Source of the DNA: DASXMT01 sp035552655
GTDB taxonomy: Bacteria > Actinomycetota > Acidimicrobiia > Acidimicrobiales > RAAP-2
Length of the DNA: 37,740 nucleotides
Reading direction: 5' to 3'
Assembly: GCA_035552655.1 (NCBI GenBank)
Contig: DASZLD010000048.1
Location: forward strand, 1 to 37,740
In this document: piece by piece, positions 16,419 to 24,165 of the stretch
How the letters are laid out: the number at the start of each line of letters is the position of its first letter
How positions within the stretch are numbered: the stretch's first letter is position 1
Notes under the pieces: model-generated
Seen by the model: only the letters and a program-made list of their open reading frames with translations
Databases searched by the model: none
What the model was told of the DNA's origin: nothing
Program-made: the position numbers and the translations under genes

Positions 16419-16424
16419 TAACGT
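16419..16424 (+). promoter_or_regulatory. Possible tRNA-Ala promoter -10
   Basis: TAACGT matches TANNNT and lies 13 nt before the 5' end of the tRNA, a normal distance for a short 5' leader. No -35 of good quality is seen. Confidence 0.35.
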
Positions 16425-16437
16425 GGCCCCCACCTTC

Positions 16438-16514
16438 GGGGGCGTAGCTCAGCTGGTAGAGCGCCTGACTGGCAGTCAGGAGGTTCGAGGGTTCGAGTCC
16501 CTTCGCCTCCACCA
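16438..16514 (+). tRNA. tRNA-Ala (anticodon GGC)
   Basis: A full cloverleaf can be drawn. The acceptor stem GGGGGCG pairs with CGCCTCC and contains the G3-U70 wobble that is the alanine identity element. D arm GCTC/GAGC; anticodon stem CCTGA/TCAGG with loop CTGGCAG (anticodon GGC); six-base variable loop; T arm GAGGG/CCCTT with loop TTCGAGT; discriminator A and encoded CCA (16512-16514). A decayed transposase fragment begins a few bases after its 3' end. Confidence 0.95.
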
Positions 16515-16519
16515 CGTGG

Positions 16520-16715
16520 GCTTGACCCCATTCGGTGGACCACTTTCGAGGACAAAGTGGCCTGCTGGGTGGCGGTCGAGTGTGAATACTCGAGTTCGTT
16601 CGGGATGAGATAGCCGAGCGAGCCCTGTCGGCGATCCGAATCGTAGAAGTGGGTTCGATCTGCATCGAGCCCGAGAACGCCTCCACGGGGGCGTTGTCTC
16701 CGGTGTCTTGACACA
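16520..16715 (-). pseudogene. Decayed IS3-type transposase (integrase core, C-terminal part)
   Basis: On the minus strand two frames together give the end of an rve-type transposase. One frame (about 16701-16625) has GDNAPVEAFSGSMQIE, matching the 'xDNAxxESFxxxLKxE' catalytic-glutamate region. Another (16654-16532) has THFYDSDRRQGSLGYLIPNE, matching the 'YNxxRRHSxLGYxxPxEyE' end of IS3-group enzymes. About 40 residues that should separate the blocks are missing and the frame is broken, so it is non-functional. It lies directly downstream of tRNA-Ala. No terminal inverted repeats or target-site duplication could be identified. Confidence 0.7.
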
Positions 16716-16877
16716 GGTGACGTACATCATTGATTCACGCATCTTTACCTCGACTTGGTGTTGGCCAATGGACAACATCTGCGCAGCTCCACGCCGTGTT
16801 TCATCTCCGTTCGCTCGTTGGGATTCCGACGTCCAGCTGCCGGGCCTGAGGTCGCGACCCCCCGGAGCCTGAGGGAC

Positions 16878-16915
16878 TTGACAACCCCGGTCCGTTAGGC
16901 TGAACTAACCGTTAG
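16878..16915 (+). promoter_or_regulatory. ArsR-gene promoter and likely operator
   Basis: TTGACA (16878-16883) is a consensus -35. At 17-nt spacing TGAACT (16901-16906) serves as the -10, and 8 nt later comes the GTG start, so the mRNA is probably leaderless. An inverted repeat GTTAG-N6-CTAAC (16894-16909), followed by another GTTAG (16911-16915), overlaps the -10 and the start. It is a plausible site for autorepression by the ArsR protein. Confidence 0.6.
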
Positions 16916-17238
16916 TGGCTACTGACCAAGAGGAAATGGTGTGGGACGCGCTGGGAGACCGGACAAGGCGAGCAATCGTCCTGCGACTGAGTGAAGGGCC
17001 CAGGGCAGTGGGCGATCTCGCTACCTATCTGCCCGTGAGCCGCTCTGCCGTCTCCCAGCACCTCAAGGTGCTGAAGGACGCCGGGTTGGTCGCCGAGCGC
17101 GTGGCCGGCACTCGTCGCATCTATCGCCTCAATGAGGCGGGAGTCATCGCACTGCGCGACCAGCTCGACACGTTCTGGAATCGGGCGCTGGGTGGCTACC
17201 AGGAACTGATCGAACAACCACAGGAGGACCAATCATGA
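16915..17238 (+). CDS. ArsR-family winged-helix regulator
   Basis: 107 aa from GTG 16915. The fold is the small ArsR/SmtB type: VWDALGDRTRRAIVLRLSEGP, AVGDLATYLPVSRSAVSQHLKVL (recognition helix about 44-56), DAGLVAERVAGTRRIYRLN. No metal-binding ELCVCDL or cysteine motif is present, so metal sensing is unlikely. This is the group commonly paired with SRPBCC proteins. The stop overlaps the ATG of the first SRPBCC gene, and a second one follows with no spacer, so the three form one operon that the regulator itself probably controls. Confidence 0.9.
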   Translation: MATDQEEMVWDALGDRTRRAIVLRLSEGPRAVGDLATYLPVSRSAVSQHLKVLKDAGLVAERVAGTRRIYRLNEAGVIALRDQLDTFWNRALGGYQELIEQPQEDQS

Positions 17239-17717
17239 GCCTGGCCGGTGACGCTGTCGTCCGTCAGCAGATTGTCGTCGATACGTCGATCGATCGTGCC
17301 TTTGCCGCGTTCGTCGAGCGGTTCGGCGACTTCAAGCCGCCGGAGCACAATCTTCTCGGCGCCGAGATCACCGAGACCCAGTTCGAGCCGAAGGTTGGTG
17401 GCCATATCTACGACCGCGCCGCCGATGGCAGCGAGTGCCGTTGGGCCCGCGTCCTCGCATATGAACCACCCAATCGGGTCGTGTTCAGCTGGGACATCAG
17501 TCCGCAGTGGCAGCTGGAGACCGACGAGAGCAAGGCCAGCGAGGTCGAAGTCCGGTTCGTCGCAGAGGCGCCGGAAAGGACACGCCTAGAACTCGAGCAC
17601 CGCAACCTCGATCGCCACGGACCGGGCTGGGAGTCGCTCCGCGAAGGCGTCGATGGTGATGCAGGATGGCCGCTCTATCTGGCTCGTTACGCGGACCTGT
17701 TCGCAGGGGGTCGTTAA
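17235..17717 (+). CDS. SRPBCC (AHSA1-type) protein
   Basis: 160 aa from ATG 17235, which overlaps the ArsR stop; AGGAGG lies 9 nt upstream. START/SRPBCC fold of the AHSA1 branch: N-terminal strand QQIVVDTSIDRAFAAFVERF, GGHIYDRAADGSECRWARVL, YEPPNRVVFSWDISPQW, then a C-terminal helix with GWPLYLARYADLFA. Such proteins bind hydrophobic ligands; the ligand is not known. ArsR-AHSA1 pairs are common and often act in stress or small-molecule response. Confidence 0.85.
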   Translation: MSLAGDAVVRQQIVVDTSIDRAFAAFVERFGDFKPPEHNLLGAEITETQFEPKVGGHIYDRAADGSECRWARVLAYEPPNRVVFSWDISPQWQLETDESKASEVEVRFVAEAPERTRLELEHRNLDRHGPGWESLREGVDGDAGWPLYLARYADLFAGGR

Positions 17718-18161
17718 ATGGCGCCCATCATCGTCAGCATTGATGTCGACCGATCGGCCGAGGAGGTGTTCGCCTACGTCACCGACCCGAGTCGCTTTTC
17801 CGAATGGCAGAAGGGGGTCGTCAGCGGTCATATGGAGAGCAGTGGCACCACACAGATCGGAGATCGCTGTGTCTCGACCCGGCGTATCGGCTTCGCCGAA
17901 CGACCGTCCACCTCCACTGTGACTCGCTTCGATCCGCCGCACCACTGGGCCGTGAGCGGGATAGATGGGCCGATCCGGGCCATGGTTGACGTGACCGTCG
18001 AACCGCGCTCTGATTCCAGCACCCACCTAACCGTCGCCCTCGACTTTGAGGGGCACGGCATCGGTCGGCTCCTAGTGCCCCTACTGGTGACTCGCGAGGC
18101 ACGACGGGAAATGCCGGTCAATGTGGCGACGCTGAAGGAGCGCCTGGAGGGCTCGGCCTAA
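17718..18161 (+). CDS. SRPBCC family protein (polyketide cyclase-like)
   Basis: 147 aa from ATG 17718, which directly follows the previous stop (TAAATG). START-like domain: IIVSIDVDRSAEEVFAYVTDPSRFSEW at the N-terminus, the usual 'xxVfayvtDpxxxpeWq' pattern, a central antiparallel sheet (HLTVALDFEGHGIG) and a C-terminal amphipathic helix (MPVNVATLKERLEG). It is a second, non-AHSA1 type of ligand-binding fold in the same operon. The substrate is unknown. Confidence 0.85.
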   Translation: MAPIIVSIDVDRSAEEVFAYVTDPSRFSEWQKGVVSGHMESSGTTQIGDRCVSTRRIGFAERPSTSTVTRFDPPHHWAVSGIDGPIRAMVDVTVEPRSDSSTHLTVALDFEGHGIGRLLVPLLVTREARREMPVNVATLKERLEGSA

Positions 18162-18165
18162 AGGA

Positions 18166-18191
18166 GCACCGAGCCGCTGACACCCCGGTGC
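18166..18191. terminator. Weak hairpin between convergent genes
   Basis: GCACCG (18166-18171) pairs with CGGTGC (18186-18191) across a 14-nt loop, just after the SRPBCC stop. There is no T-tract, so function as a terminator is uncertain. Confidence 0.3.
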
Positions 18192-18228
18192 GGCGATCTG
18201 GGGTCCATGCGTGCGATCCAGTGAGCTA

Positions 18229-18579
18229 CTAGGCGCTGGCTGGCGGCTGCCTCAGTCCGATGTCGTTGCCGTCGGCGTCGCTGACCTTGGCCACCAGTAG
18301 ACCGGCGCCCACATCGGTCGGCTCCTGCACCAATTGCGCCCCGGCGGCCTGGAGGGCGCCGAGGGTGGCGGAAATGTCATCGACGTCGAAGAACGGGACG
18401 GGCCCTGTCATGCCTTGGTCGTGTCCACCGGGGACAAGGCCGATCTCGGCCCCGCTGACCGAGAAGCCGACGTAGAAGGGGGCGTCGACGTGGGGGTCAC
18501 CGAACAGGGCGGTAAAGACTGCCTTCGCCTTGTCGACGTCCTTCACCGGGTAGAGCACGGTATTGCACTGAACTGGCAC
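18229..18579 (-). CDS. VOC-family (glyoxalase-like) protein
   Basis: 116 aa from GTG 18579, chosen because AGAGGAGG lies 4-5 nt upstream; a start six codons earlier is possible. One VOC module in two halves: NTVLYPVKDVDKAKAVFTAL / FGDPHVDAPFYVGF, and VPFFDVDDISATLGALQAAG / KVSDADGNDIGLRQ. This pattern matches actinobacterial glyoxalase/dioxygenase-superfamily proteins of unknown substrate. It is divergent from the ECF41-type sigma factor and may belong to its regulon. No signal peptide. Confidence 0.85.
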   Translation of the reverse strand: MPVQCNTVLYPVKDVDKAKAVFTALFGDPHVDAPFYVGFSVSGAEIGLVPGGHDQGMTGPVPFFDVDDISATLGALQAAGAQLVQEPTDVGAGLLVAKVSDADGNDIGLRQPPASA

Positions 18580-18655
18580 GGTGCCTCCTCTTGTCACGTT
18601 TCACCACGCTCGTGGGTCAATGTGTATGACACCGGAGCACGGGAGATTGTGACAC

Positions 18656-19540
18656 GTGGATCAGACGAGATCGCTGGCCGACCAGTTCGAGGCCAATCGG
18701 CCCCACCTTCGTGCCGTGGCCTTTCGAATCCTGGGCAACGGGGAGGACGCCGACGATGCCCTGCAAGAGGCCTGGCTCCGTCTGTCGAGGGTGGATGCAG
18801 GCGATATCGGGAACCTCACCGGCTGGTTGACCACCGTCGTCTCCCGGATCTGTCTCAATACGCTCCGGAGCCGCCAACGGCGTCCCGCCCAGTCCATCGA
18901 TGACCCGGCCCACGTGGAGCAGTTCCCGTTGCGAGCGGCAGTGACGCCAGAGGATCAAGCCGTCCTGGCCGACTCGATGGGTCCCGCACTCCTCGTGGTT
19001 CTCGACCGACTCAACCCGGCCGAGCGCATCGCCTTCGTGCTCCACGACATGTTCTCCGTCTCCTTCGAGGAGGTCGCCTGGATCCTGGACAAGTCTCCAG
19101 AAGCATGCCGACAGCTGGCCAGCAGAGCTCGTCGGCGGGTTCGCATCGCCGAGGATCCAGCTTCGGATCCGCAGCGGCAGCGCGAGATAGTCAACGCCTT
19201 CCTGGCTGCGGCCAAGACCGGGGATTTCCAGATGTTGCTCTCGCTTCTCAGCCCCGATGTCGAGCTCGTGGCCGATCCGGCCGCCGTCGCCATGGGTGCC
19301 CCCGCCAGCTTGGTGGGACCCAACGACGTTGCCCTGCGGTTCTCCGGTGGGGCGAAAGCCGCCCGCGCGGTGCTGCTCGACGGGCTCGCTGGGCTTGTGT
19401 GGGCCCAGGGGGGCACGCCGCAAGTCGGCTTCGAATTCACCGTGGTGGCGGGCAAGGTGATCAGGATCGAGATGATCGCCGACGCCGACGTCCTCGGCGA
19501 GATCGACATCGAGTTCCCACATCGCCCCAACCCTCGCTGA
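18656..19540 (+). CDS. ECF41-type (SigJ-like) sigma factor with SnoaL-like domain
   Basis: 294 aa from GTG 18656. Sigma region 2 (about 10-75): HLRAVAFRILGNGEDADDALQEAWLR. Sigma region 4 (about 110-160): RLNPAERIAFVLHDMFSVSFEEVA, then ACRQLASRARRRV. A C-terminal NTF2/SnoaL-like domain (about 175-290) follows, as in ECF41 sigma factors, where it replaces an anti-sigma factor. The usual ECF41 marks in that domain (a DGGGK-like loop and a C-terminal NPDKL) are not seen; the loop reads VADPAAVAMGAP and the protein ends RPNPR. Target genes of ECF41 are often COE-type; the nearest here is the VOC gene upstream. An AhpD-like gene lies 4 kb downstream. Confidence 0.85.
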   Translation: MDQTRSLADQFEANRPHLRAVAFRILGNGEDADDALQEAWLRLSRVDAGDIGNLTGWLTTVVSRICLNTLRSRQRRPAQSIDDPAHVEQFPLRAAVTPEDQAVLADSMGPALLVVLDRLNPAERIAFVLHDMFSVSFEEVAWILDKSPEACRQLASRARRRVRIAEDPASDPQRQREIVNAFLAAAKTGDFQMLLSLLSPDVELVADPAAVAMGAPASLVGPNDVALRFSGGAKAARAVLLDGLAGLVWAQGGTPQVGFEFTVVAGKVIRIEMIADADVLGEIDIEFPHRPNPR

Positions 19541-19564
19541 GTGGCCCGATCACGGTGCCGGCGA

Positions 19565-19945
19565 CTACGGATCGTTCGCCGCCGACTTCCCGAGCAGATC
19601 GGCCAACACCGTGGCCTCGCTGATGCTCGCTTCCCTGGTTGCGGTGAGCAGGGTGAGGTTGCGGCGCGAGGCCAGGGCGCGCAGGTGTTGGAGGGCCTCG
19701 GCCCGCTCGGGCTCTTCGAGCTCGATCCGGTAGCGGCGGCCGAACTCCTCGAATCGCCCGGGATCGTGGTCGTACCACTTGCGCAGCTCAGTCGACGGGC
19801 CCACCGTCTTGCACCACTCGTCGAGGTCAGCTTTCTCCTTGCTCAGCCCCCGGGGCCAGATGCGGTCGACCAGCACCCGTGCGCCATCACTCCGCGAGCG
19901 CTGCTCGTAGACCCGACCGACCGTCACCGTGTGCGTGCTGGCCAT
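19565..19945 (-). CDS. DUF488 family protein
   Basis: 126 aa from ATG 19945. Family marks: VGRVYEQRSRSDGARVLVDRIWPRGLSKEKADLD at the N-terminus (the 'xRVLVDRxWPRG' block), then EWCKTVGPSTELRKWYDHDPGRFEEF, and a C-terminal LTLLTATRE. The molecular function of DUF488 is not established. CAGAAT, 8 nt before the ATG, is a weak -10 candidate (leaderless). It is convergent with the ECF41 gene (24 nt between stops) and 21 nt from the exporter end; no functional link can be shown. Confidence 0.85.
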   Translation of the reverse strand: MASTHTVTVGRVYEQRSRSDGARVLVDRIWPRGLSKEKADLDEWCKTVGPSTELRKWYDHDPGRFEEFGRRYRIELEEPERAEALQHLRALASRRNLTLLTATREASISEATVLADLLGKSAANDP

Positions 19946-19966
19946 GGTCCGCCATTCTGCCCCCGG

Positions 19967-21811
19967 TCAGGTCTGTGAGCCAGTGGATGTGGACTCGAGC
20001 TCGAGGTGCCCCTCTGCGTCGTGCACCGCCGGCTGCTGGGCGGACGCCGGTTCCCGGTAGACGTACTTGCCGCCCCTCAGCCAGGAAGCACCCGCGGCCA
20101 CCAGGCACGCGGCGATGGCGAAGTCGAAGGCGGCGTGGAGCCCATTGGAGAACGACGCCGATATCAGCTTGGGAAAGAAGGTCCGGCCGTTGAGGACGGC
20201 CTGCTGGCTGGGGGTGACGTGGGCCAGCACTCCGGAGCCCAACAGGTGCTGAATCGGGCTGTACCCGAGGAAGGCGGCGAACAACGTCGACACCGGGGGC
20301 AGATGGCTGGCCCGGTTGGCCGCGGCGGCAGGGACGCCGTGGGCGATGAGCCCGCTCGACAATGCCGCCGGAAGCGTCGACGCCAACCCGACGATCATGA
20401 GGCTGAAGAAGATCCCGATCGACAGGACCTGGGCCGCGTTCTGAAATGTCGAGTTCATGCCCCCGCCTGCACCCCGGTGCTGGGGGGGCAGGCTGTTCAT
20501 GACCCCGGCCCGGTTGGGCGCGGCAAAGGCTCCCATGGCCAGACCGTTCATCAGCAACAGGGCGGCAAAGGCCCAATAGGGGAAGTCGACCGGGAGCAGC
20601 TCCAAGAGGCCGAAGGACAGAGCGGCGGCCAACATCCCCCCGGTGGCGAAGGGACGGGATCCGAACTTGTCCGAGAGGATGCCGCTCAGCGGGCCGGCGG
20701 TGAGGAACCCGGCCGTCAACGGCAGCATGTAGATGCCCGCCCATAGCGGGGTCTGGGAGAAGGAATAGCCGTGCAGGGGCAGCCAGATCCCCTGCAGCCA
20801 GATGATCAACATGAACATGAGACCACCCCGTCCGACGCTGGCCAACAGGGTGGAGAGGCTCCCGGCCGAGAAGGCCCGGATGCGGAAGAGCTGCAACTGG
20901 AACATCGGGTCCTCTACCCGCGTCTCGATCACGCAGAAGCCGACGAGGAGAGCTACGCCACCCAGGAGCAACCCGATGACCAGCGGGTTCGTCCAGCCCA
21001 TCACGTGATGGCCGTAGGGCTGGATCCCGTAGGTGATTCCCACCATGATGCCGATGAGCCCCAATGCGAAGGTGATGTTCCCGGCCCAGTCGATCCGGCC
21101 GTGGACCCGGCGGGGAACCTCTCGGAGCTTCATGTAGGCCCAGATCGTCCCGAACAGGCCGATGGGCACCGACACCAGGAAGATCAGCCGCCAGTTGATG
21201 GGGGCCAGCAGGCCGCCCAGCACCAAACCGATGAAGGTCCCGCTGATCCCGGCCACCTGGTTGATCCCGAGGGCCATGCCCCGCTGGTTCTCGGGGAAGG
21301 CATCGGTGAGGATGGCCGACGAGTTGGCAATGAGGAACGCGGCCCCGACGCCCTGGAAGACCCGCATGATGATGATCCACTGGGCGCCGGCCGTCCCGCT
21401 CATCCAGGTCACGGTGAGGAACAGCGAGAACACCGTGTAGATGACGAAGCCGAGGTTGTACATCTTCACCCGGCCGTACATGTCGCCAAGACGGCCGAGA
21501 CTCACCACCAGTACGGCGGTCACCACCATGAAGCTGAGGATCATCCACAGGAGGTAGAAGCTGTTGCCCGCGGCCAGCGGGTCCACGTTGAGGCCCCGGA
21601 AGATATCGGGCAGCGCGATCAACATGATCGACAGGTCGATGGTGGCCATCAACACACCGAGCGTGGTGTTGGACAGTGCGATCCACTTGTATCGGTCGTC
21701 GTGATCCCGCCCCGGTCGCGTGCGCCCGTTCCGCGGGGACAGCGCGCTGGGATCGTTCAACGACTTCTGCACATCAGATGACACAGTTTCCGGCTCCACG
21801 TTGGGACTCAA
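19967..21811 (-). CDS. DHA2-family MFS drug exporter, paralogue of the MerR-linked exporter
   Basis: 614 aa from TTG 21811, where AAGG lies 6 nt upstream; the start is uncertain and GTG 21799 or later codons are possible. 14-TM major facilitator: LMATIDLSIMLIALPDI, motif A LGRLGDMYGRVKMYN, RVFQGVGAAFLIANSSAILTD, LIIWLQGIWLPLHGY. It is closely similar throughout to the protein at 11858-13621, except for a longer cytoplasmic N-terminus (about 35 residues) and the C-terminal tail. Drug or lipophile export is inferred. No regulator is adjacent, but a MerR-like box lies just before the start, so the MerR protein 8 kb away may control it. Confidence 0.88.
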   Translation of the reverse strand: MSPNVEPETVSSDVQKSLNDPSALSPRNGRTRPGRDHDDRYKWIALSNTTLGVLMATIDLSIMLIALPDIFRGLNVDPLAAGNSFYLLWMILSFMVVTAVLVVSLGRLGDMYGRVKMYNLGFVIYTVFSLFLTVTWMSGTAGAQWIIIMRVFQGVGAAFLIANSSAILTDAFPENQRGMALGINQVAGISGTFIGLVLGGLLAPINWRLIFLVSVPIGLFGTIWAYMKLREVPRRVHGRIDWAGNITFALGLIGIMVGITYGIQPYGHHVMGWTNPLVIGLLLGGVALLVGFCVIETRVEDPMFQLQLFRIRAFSAGSLSTLLASVGRGGLMFMLIIWLQGIWLPLHGYSFSQTPLWAGIYMLPLTAGFLTAGPLSGILSDKFGSRPFATGGMLAAALSFGLLELLPVDFPYWAFAALLLMNGLAMGAFAAPNRAGVMNSLPPQHRGAGGGMNSTFQNAAQVLSIGIFFSLMIVGLASTLPAALSSGLIAHGVPAAAANRASHLPPVSTLFAAFLGYSPIQHLLGSGVLAHVTPSQQAVLNGRTFFPKLISASFSNGLHAAFDFAIAACLVAAGASWLRGGKYVYREPASAQQPAVHDAEGHLELESTSTGSQT

Positions 21812-21813
21812 CT

Positions 21814-21829
21814 ATGACCTTAACGTAAA
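21814..21829 (-). promoter_or_regulatory. MerR-like box upstream of the second DHA2 exporter
   Basis: On the minus strand the site reads TTTACGTTAAGGTCAT. It agrees at 13 of 16 positions with the MerR box TTTACGTTGACGTCAA found upstream of the first exporter. It ends 2 nt before the TTG start. If it works as an operator, the real transcription or translation start may lie further downstream. Confidence 0.45.
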
Positions 21830-21926
21830 CGCTATGTTCTTGGCATTACCGGCTCACGGTCGTCGGAACCCCCGCACGGCCGCTCGAACGGACACCGGCG
21901 GTGCAGGCTCCGGGGCTGGCGGCCCG

Positions 21927-23492
21927 CTATCCCGTCGCCGGTGCGCTGGTGGCGGGAGGTACGGTGGCGCCGACCGTCGAGTCAGCGCGTTCAGAGACCC
22001 TGGACTGCCGCCCCAGGCCGAGCACGGTGCAGGCCGCGGCGACGAACACGGCGCCCGCAGCGACGATCATGGCCAGCCGGTAACCGTGGGCGAACGATTG
22101 CACCGCCGGGGCGCGGTAGGCGGCGCCCAGAGCTTTGGTCACCGCCCCTATCTGCGCACCGGCGACGTGTTGAGCCTGTCCCGCCGCGGCGGCACGAGCC
22201 GACGCCGGGAACCCGCTGGTCTTGGTGGTCCAATCGGCCACCGCGGCATTGACCCCGATGGCGCCCAACACGGCCAACCCGACCGAGGTGCCGACCTGAC
22301 GGGCCGAGTTCAGGATCCCTGAGGCGGCACCGGAGACGCCGGGGGGCACGTCCCGCATGGCCACATTGGTGATTCCCGGAACCAGCGTTCCGTAGCCCGC
22401 GCCGAGCAAGGCGTACCCCACGCCGGCCAAGACGAAAGGCGTGGAGGGCATGACCAGGCTCAGACCCAGGGTCCCGAATGCCCCGACCAGGCATCCGCAG
22501 GTCACGACGGCGGTGCTGGAGAACCGGCGGTGGAGCCTGCCCGAGAGCTGGGCCATGACCAGGAACGGGATGTTCATCGACAGCCAAGACAGCCCGGTGC
22601 GCAGGGCGGACCATCCGTCCACGTTCTGGTAGAGGAGGGTCACATAGAACATGACCCCGGTCAGGGCCAGGTAGACGAGCAGGTAGACGGTGCAACCGAT
22701 GGTAAAGCTCCGGGCTCGCAGCAGGCTGGGAGGAAGCATGGGCGATGGTGCGCGGTGCTCCCACAGGGCGAACACCACCAGCAGCACCACCCCGACAACC
22801 AGCGGGCCGGACACCAACCAAGAGCCCCAATGGTAGGAGGATGACTCGATCAGGCCGAAGGTGACCGCCAGCAGACCGAGGGCGCTGGTGAGCACTCCGG
22901 GCACATCGAGCGGACGAGGTACCGGGTCACGCGACTCTTGGACGGCGACCAGGGTCAACACCAGTCCAACCAAGGCCAGGGGAACGTTGACCCAGAATAT
23001 GGACGACCACCCGAAGAAGCCGAGGAGGACGCCACCGACGACCGGTCCGGCGCCGAATCCCAGCCCGGCGATGGCTGCCCATGTCCCGATGGCCCCGGCC
23101 CTGGTCTCAGGAGGGAAGGTCTCGGTCAAGATCGAGAGGGTCAGCGCCGACATGACCGCGCCGCCGATCCCCTGGATCACGCGGGCACCGATCAGCGCGG
23201 TGTCGGTTGGGGACAGAGCACAGCCGATCGATCCCACAGTGAACACGAGCATCCCGATGAGGAACAACCGCTTGCGTCCGTAGCGGTCGCCCAGCGTGCC
23301 ACCAAACGGTATGAGAGCGGCCAAGCTGAGGGCGTAGGCACTGACCACCCACTCGAGCCGGCTGGGGGACATGGACAGCTCGCGCTGTATCGACGGCAGC
23401 GCGATGTTCACGATGGTGATGTCGAGCAGGATCATGGCCTGCGAGATGCACATGGCCAGCAACGTGAGCCGTCGACGCGACACCTCGGTCAT
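21927..23492 (-). CDS. DHA2-family MFS transporter (EmrB/QacA type)
   Basis: 521 aa from ATG 23492 (ATG 23522 is an alternative). A separate branch from the other two exporters: N-terminal LTLLAMCISQAMILLDITIVNIALPSI, motif A LGDRYGRKRLFLIG, RVIQGIGGAVMSALTLSILTE, motif C-like GLGFGAGPVVGGVLLG, and later SGILNSARQVGTSVGLAVLG. Fourteen predicted membrane segments. Export of drugs or other lipophiles is inferred from the family. It runs in the same direction as the exporter at 19967 with 115 nt between them, and is divergent from the AhpD-like gene. Confidence 0.9.
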   Translation of the reverse strand: MTEVSRRRLTLLAMCISQAMILLDITIVNIALPSIQRELSMSPSRLEWVVSAYALSLAALIPFGGTLGDRYGRKRLFLIGMLVFTVGSIGCALSPTDTALIGARVIQGIGGAVMSALTLSILTETFPPETRAGAIGTWAAIAGLGFGAGPVVGGVLLGFFGWSSIFWVNVPLALVGLVLTLVAVQESRDPVPRPLDVPGVLTSALGLLAVTFGLIESSSYHWGSWLVSGPLVVGVVLLVVFALWEHRAPSPMLPPSLLRARSFTIGCTVYLLVYLALTGVMFYVTLLYQNVDGWSALRTGLSWLSMNIPFLVMAQLSGRLHRRFSSTAVVTCGCLVGAFGTLGLSLVMPSTPFVLAGVGYALLGAGYGTLVPGITNVAMRDVPPGVSGAASGILNSARQVGTSVGLAVLGAIGVNAAVADWTTKTSGFPASARAAAAGQAQHVAGAQIGAVTKALGAAYRAPAVQSFAHGYRLAMIVAAGAVFVAAACTVLGLGRQSRVSERADSTVGATVPPATSAPATG

Positions 23493-23684
23493 CGATGCCC
23501 GTCGCTCCGACAGCCGACCCATCAGTTGACGTCCGGATCTACATCCGAATCGGTTTGCAGGCCGTGGCGGAAACACCTCGGGCCCGGAGCAGGGCAAGCG
23601 AAACGCACCGGTTCAGTGTGCCATCGCCTGGTGGACACCTCCAGTGTCCTGTTGCAAGCGGCGCAGATGACTACCGTCGGAGTC

Positions 23685-24140
23685 ATGCGTTTCAACCCCT
23701 ACAAAGTCGACTCGGCGAGTTACCAACACTTGACCGAACTCAGTAAGCACCACACCGCCTCTCCACTCGACAATGCCCTGCTCCAGTTGATCGATGTTCG
23801 GGTGTCCCAGATCAACGGGTGTGCCTTCTGCTTGGCCATGCACACCGAGGGGGCCCGAAAAGCCGGAGTATCGCAGCAACAGCTCGACGTGGTGGCCGGA
23901 TGGCGGGACGCCGAGGGATTCTCCGATCGAGAGCGGTCCGCTCTGGATCTGGCCGAGGCCATGACCCGCGTCAATGACGGTGGCGGGGTCTCAGACGATA
24001 CGTGGGAGGCGGCCCGACGCCAGTTCGACGACGAGGAGTTGGCCACCTTGCTGTGGGCCATCGGGCTGATCAACGTCTGGAACCGAGTCAATGCCGCCAT
24101 CGAGATGACGAGCGACCTGCGAGCCGTGTCCGGTTCGTGA
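23685..24140 (+). CDS. AhpD-like carboxymuconolactone decarboxylase-family protein
   Basis: 151 aa from ATG 23685 (GGAG 3 nt upstream); ATG 23667 in frame is the alternative. All-helical AhpD/CMD fold with the redox motif in SQINGCAFCLAMH: C46, C49 and H53, preceded by LLQLIDVRV. This matches alkylhydroperoxidase AhpD-core proteins that reduce peroxides through the CxxC pair. The C-terminal half carries DRERSALDLAEAMT and WAIGLINVWNRVN. CMD proteins are the usual ECF41 partners; an ECF41-like sigma factor is encoded 4.1 kb upstream, so regulation by it is possible but not shown. Confidence 0.88.
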   Translation: MRFNPYKVDSASYQHLTELSKHHTASPLDNALLQLIDVRVSQINGCAFCLAMHTEGARKAGVSQQQLDVVAGWRDAEGFSDRERSALDLAEAMTRVNDGGGVSDDTWEAARRQFDDEELATLLWAIGLINVWNRVNAAIEMTSDLRAVSGS

Positions 24141-24165
24141 TGCAGCGCCGATCAGCCCGGTCCCG

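Noticed and set aside
16227..16437. T-box leader upstream of leuS
   Set aside because: No AGGGTGG-type T-box core on the minus strand; the promoter appears to give a leaderless mRNA.
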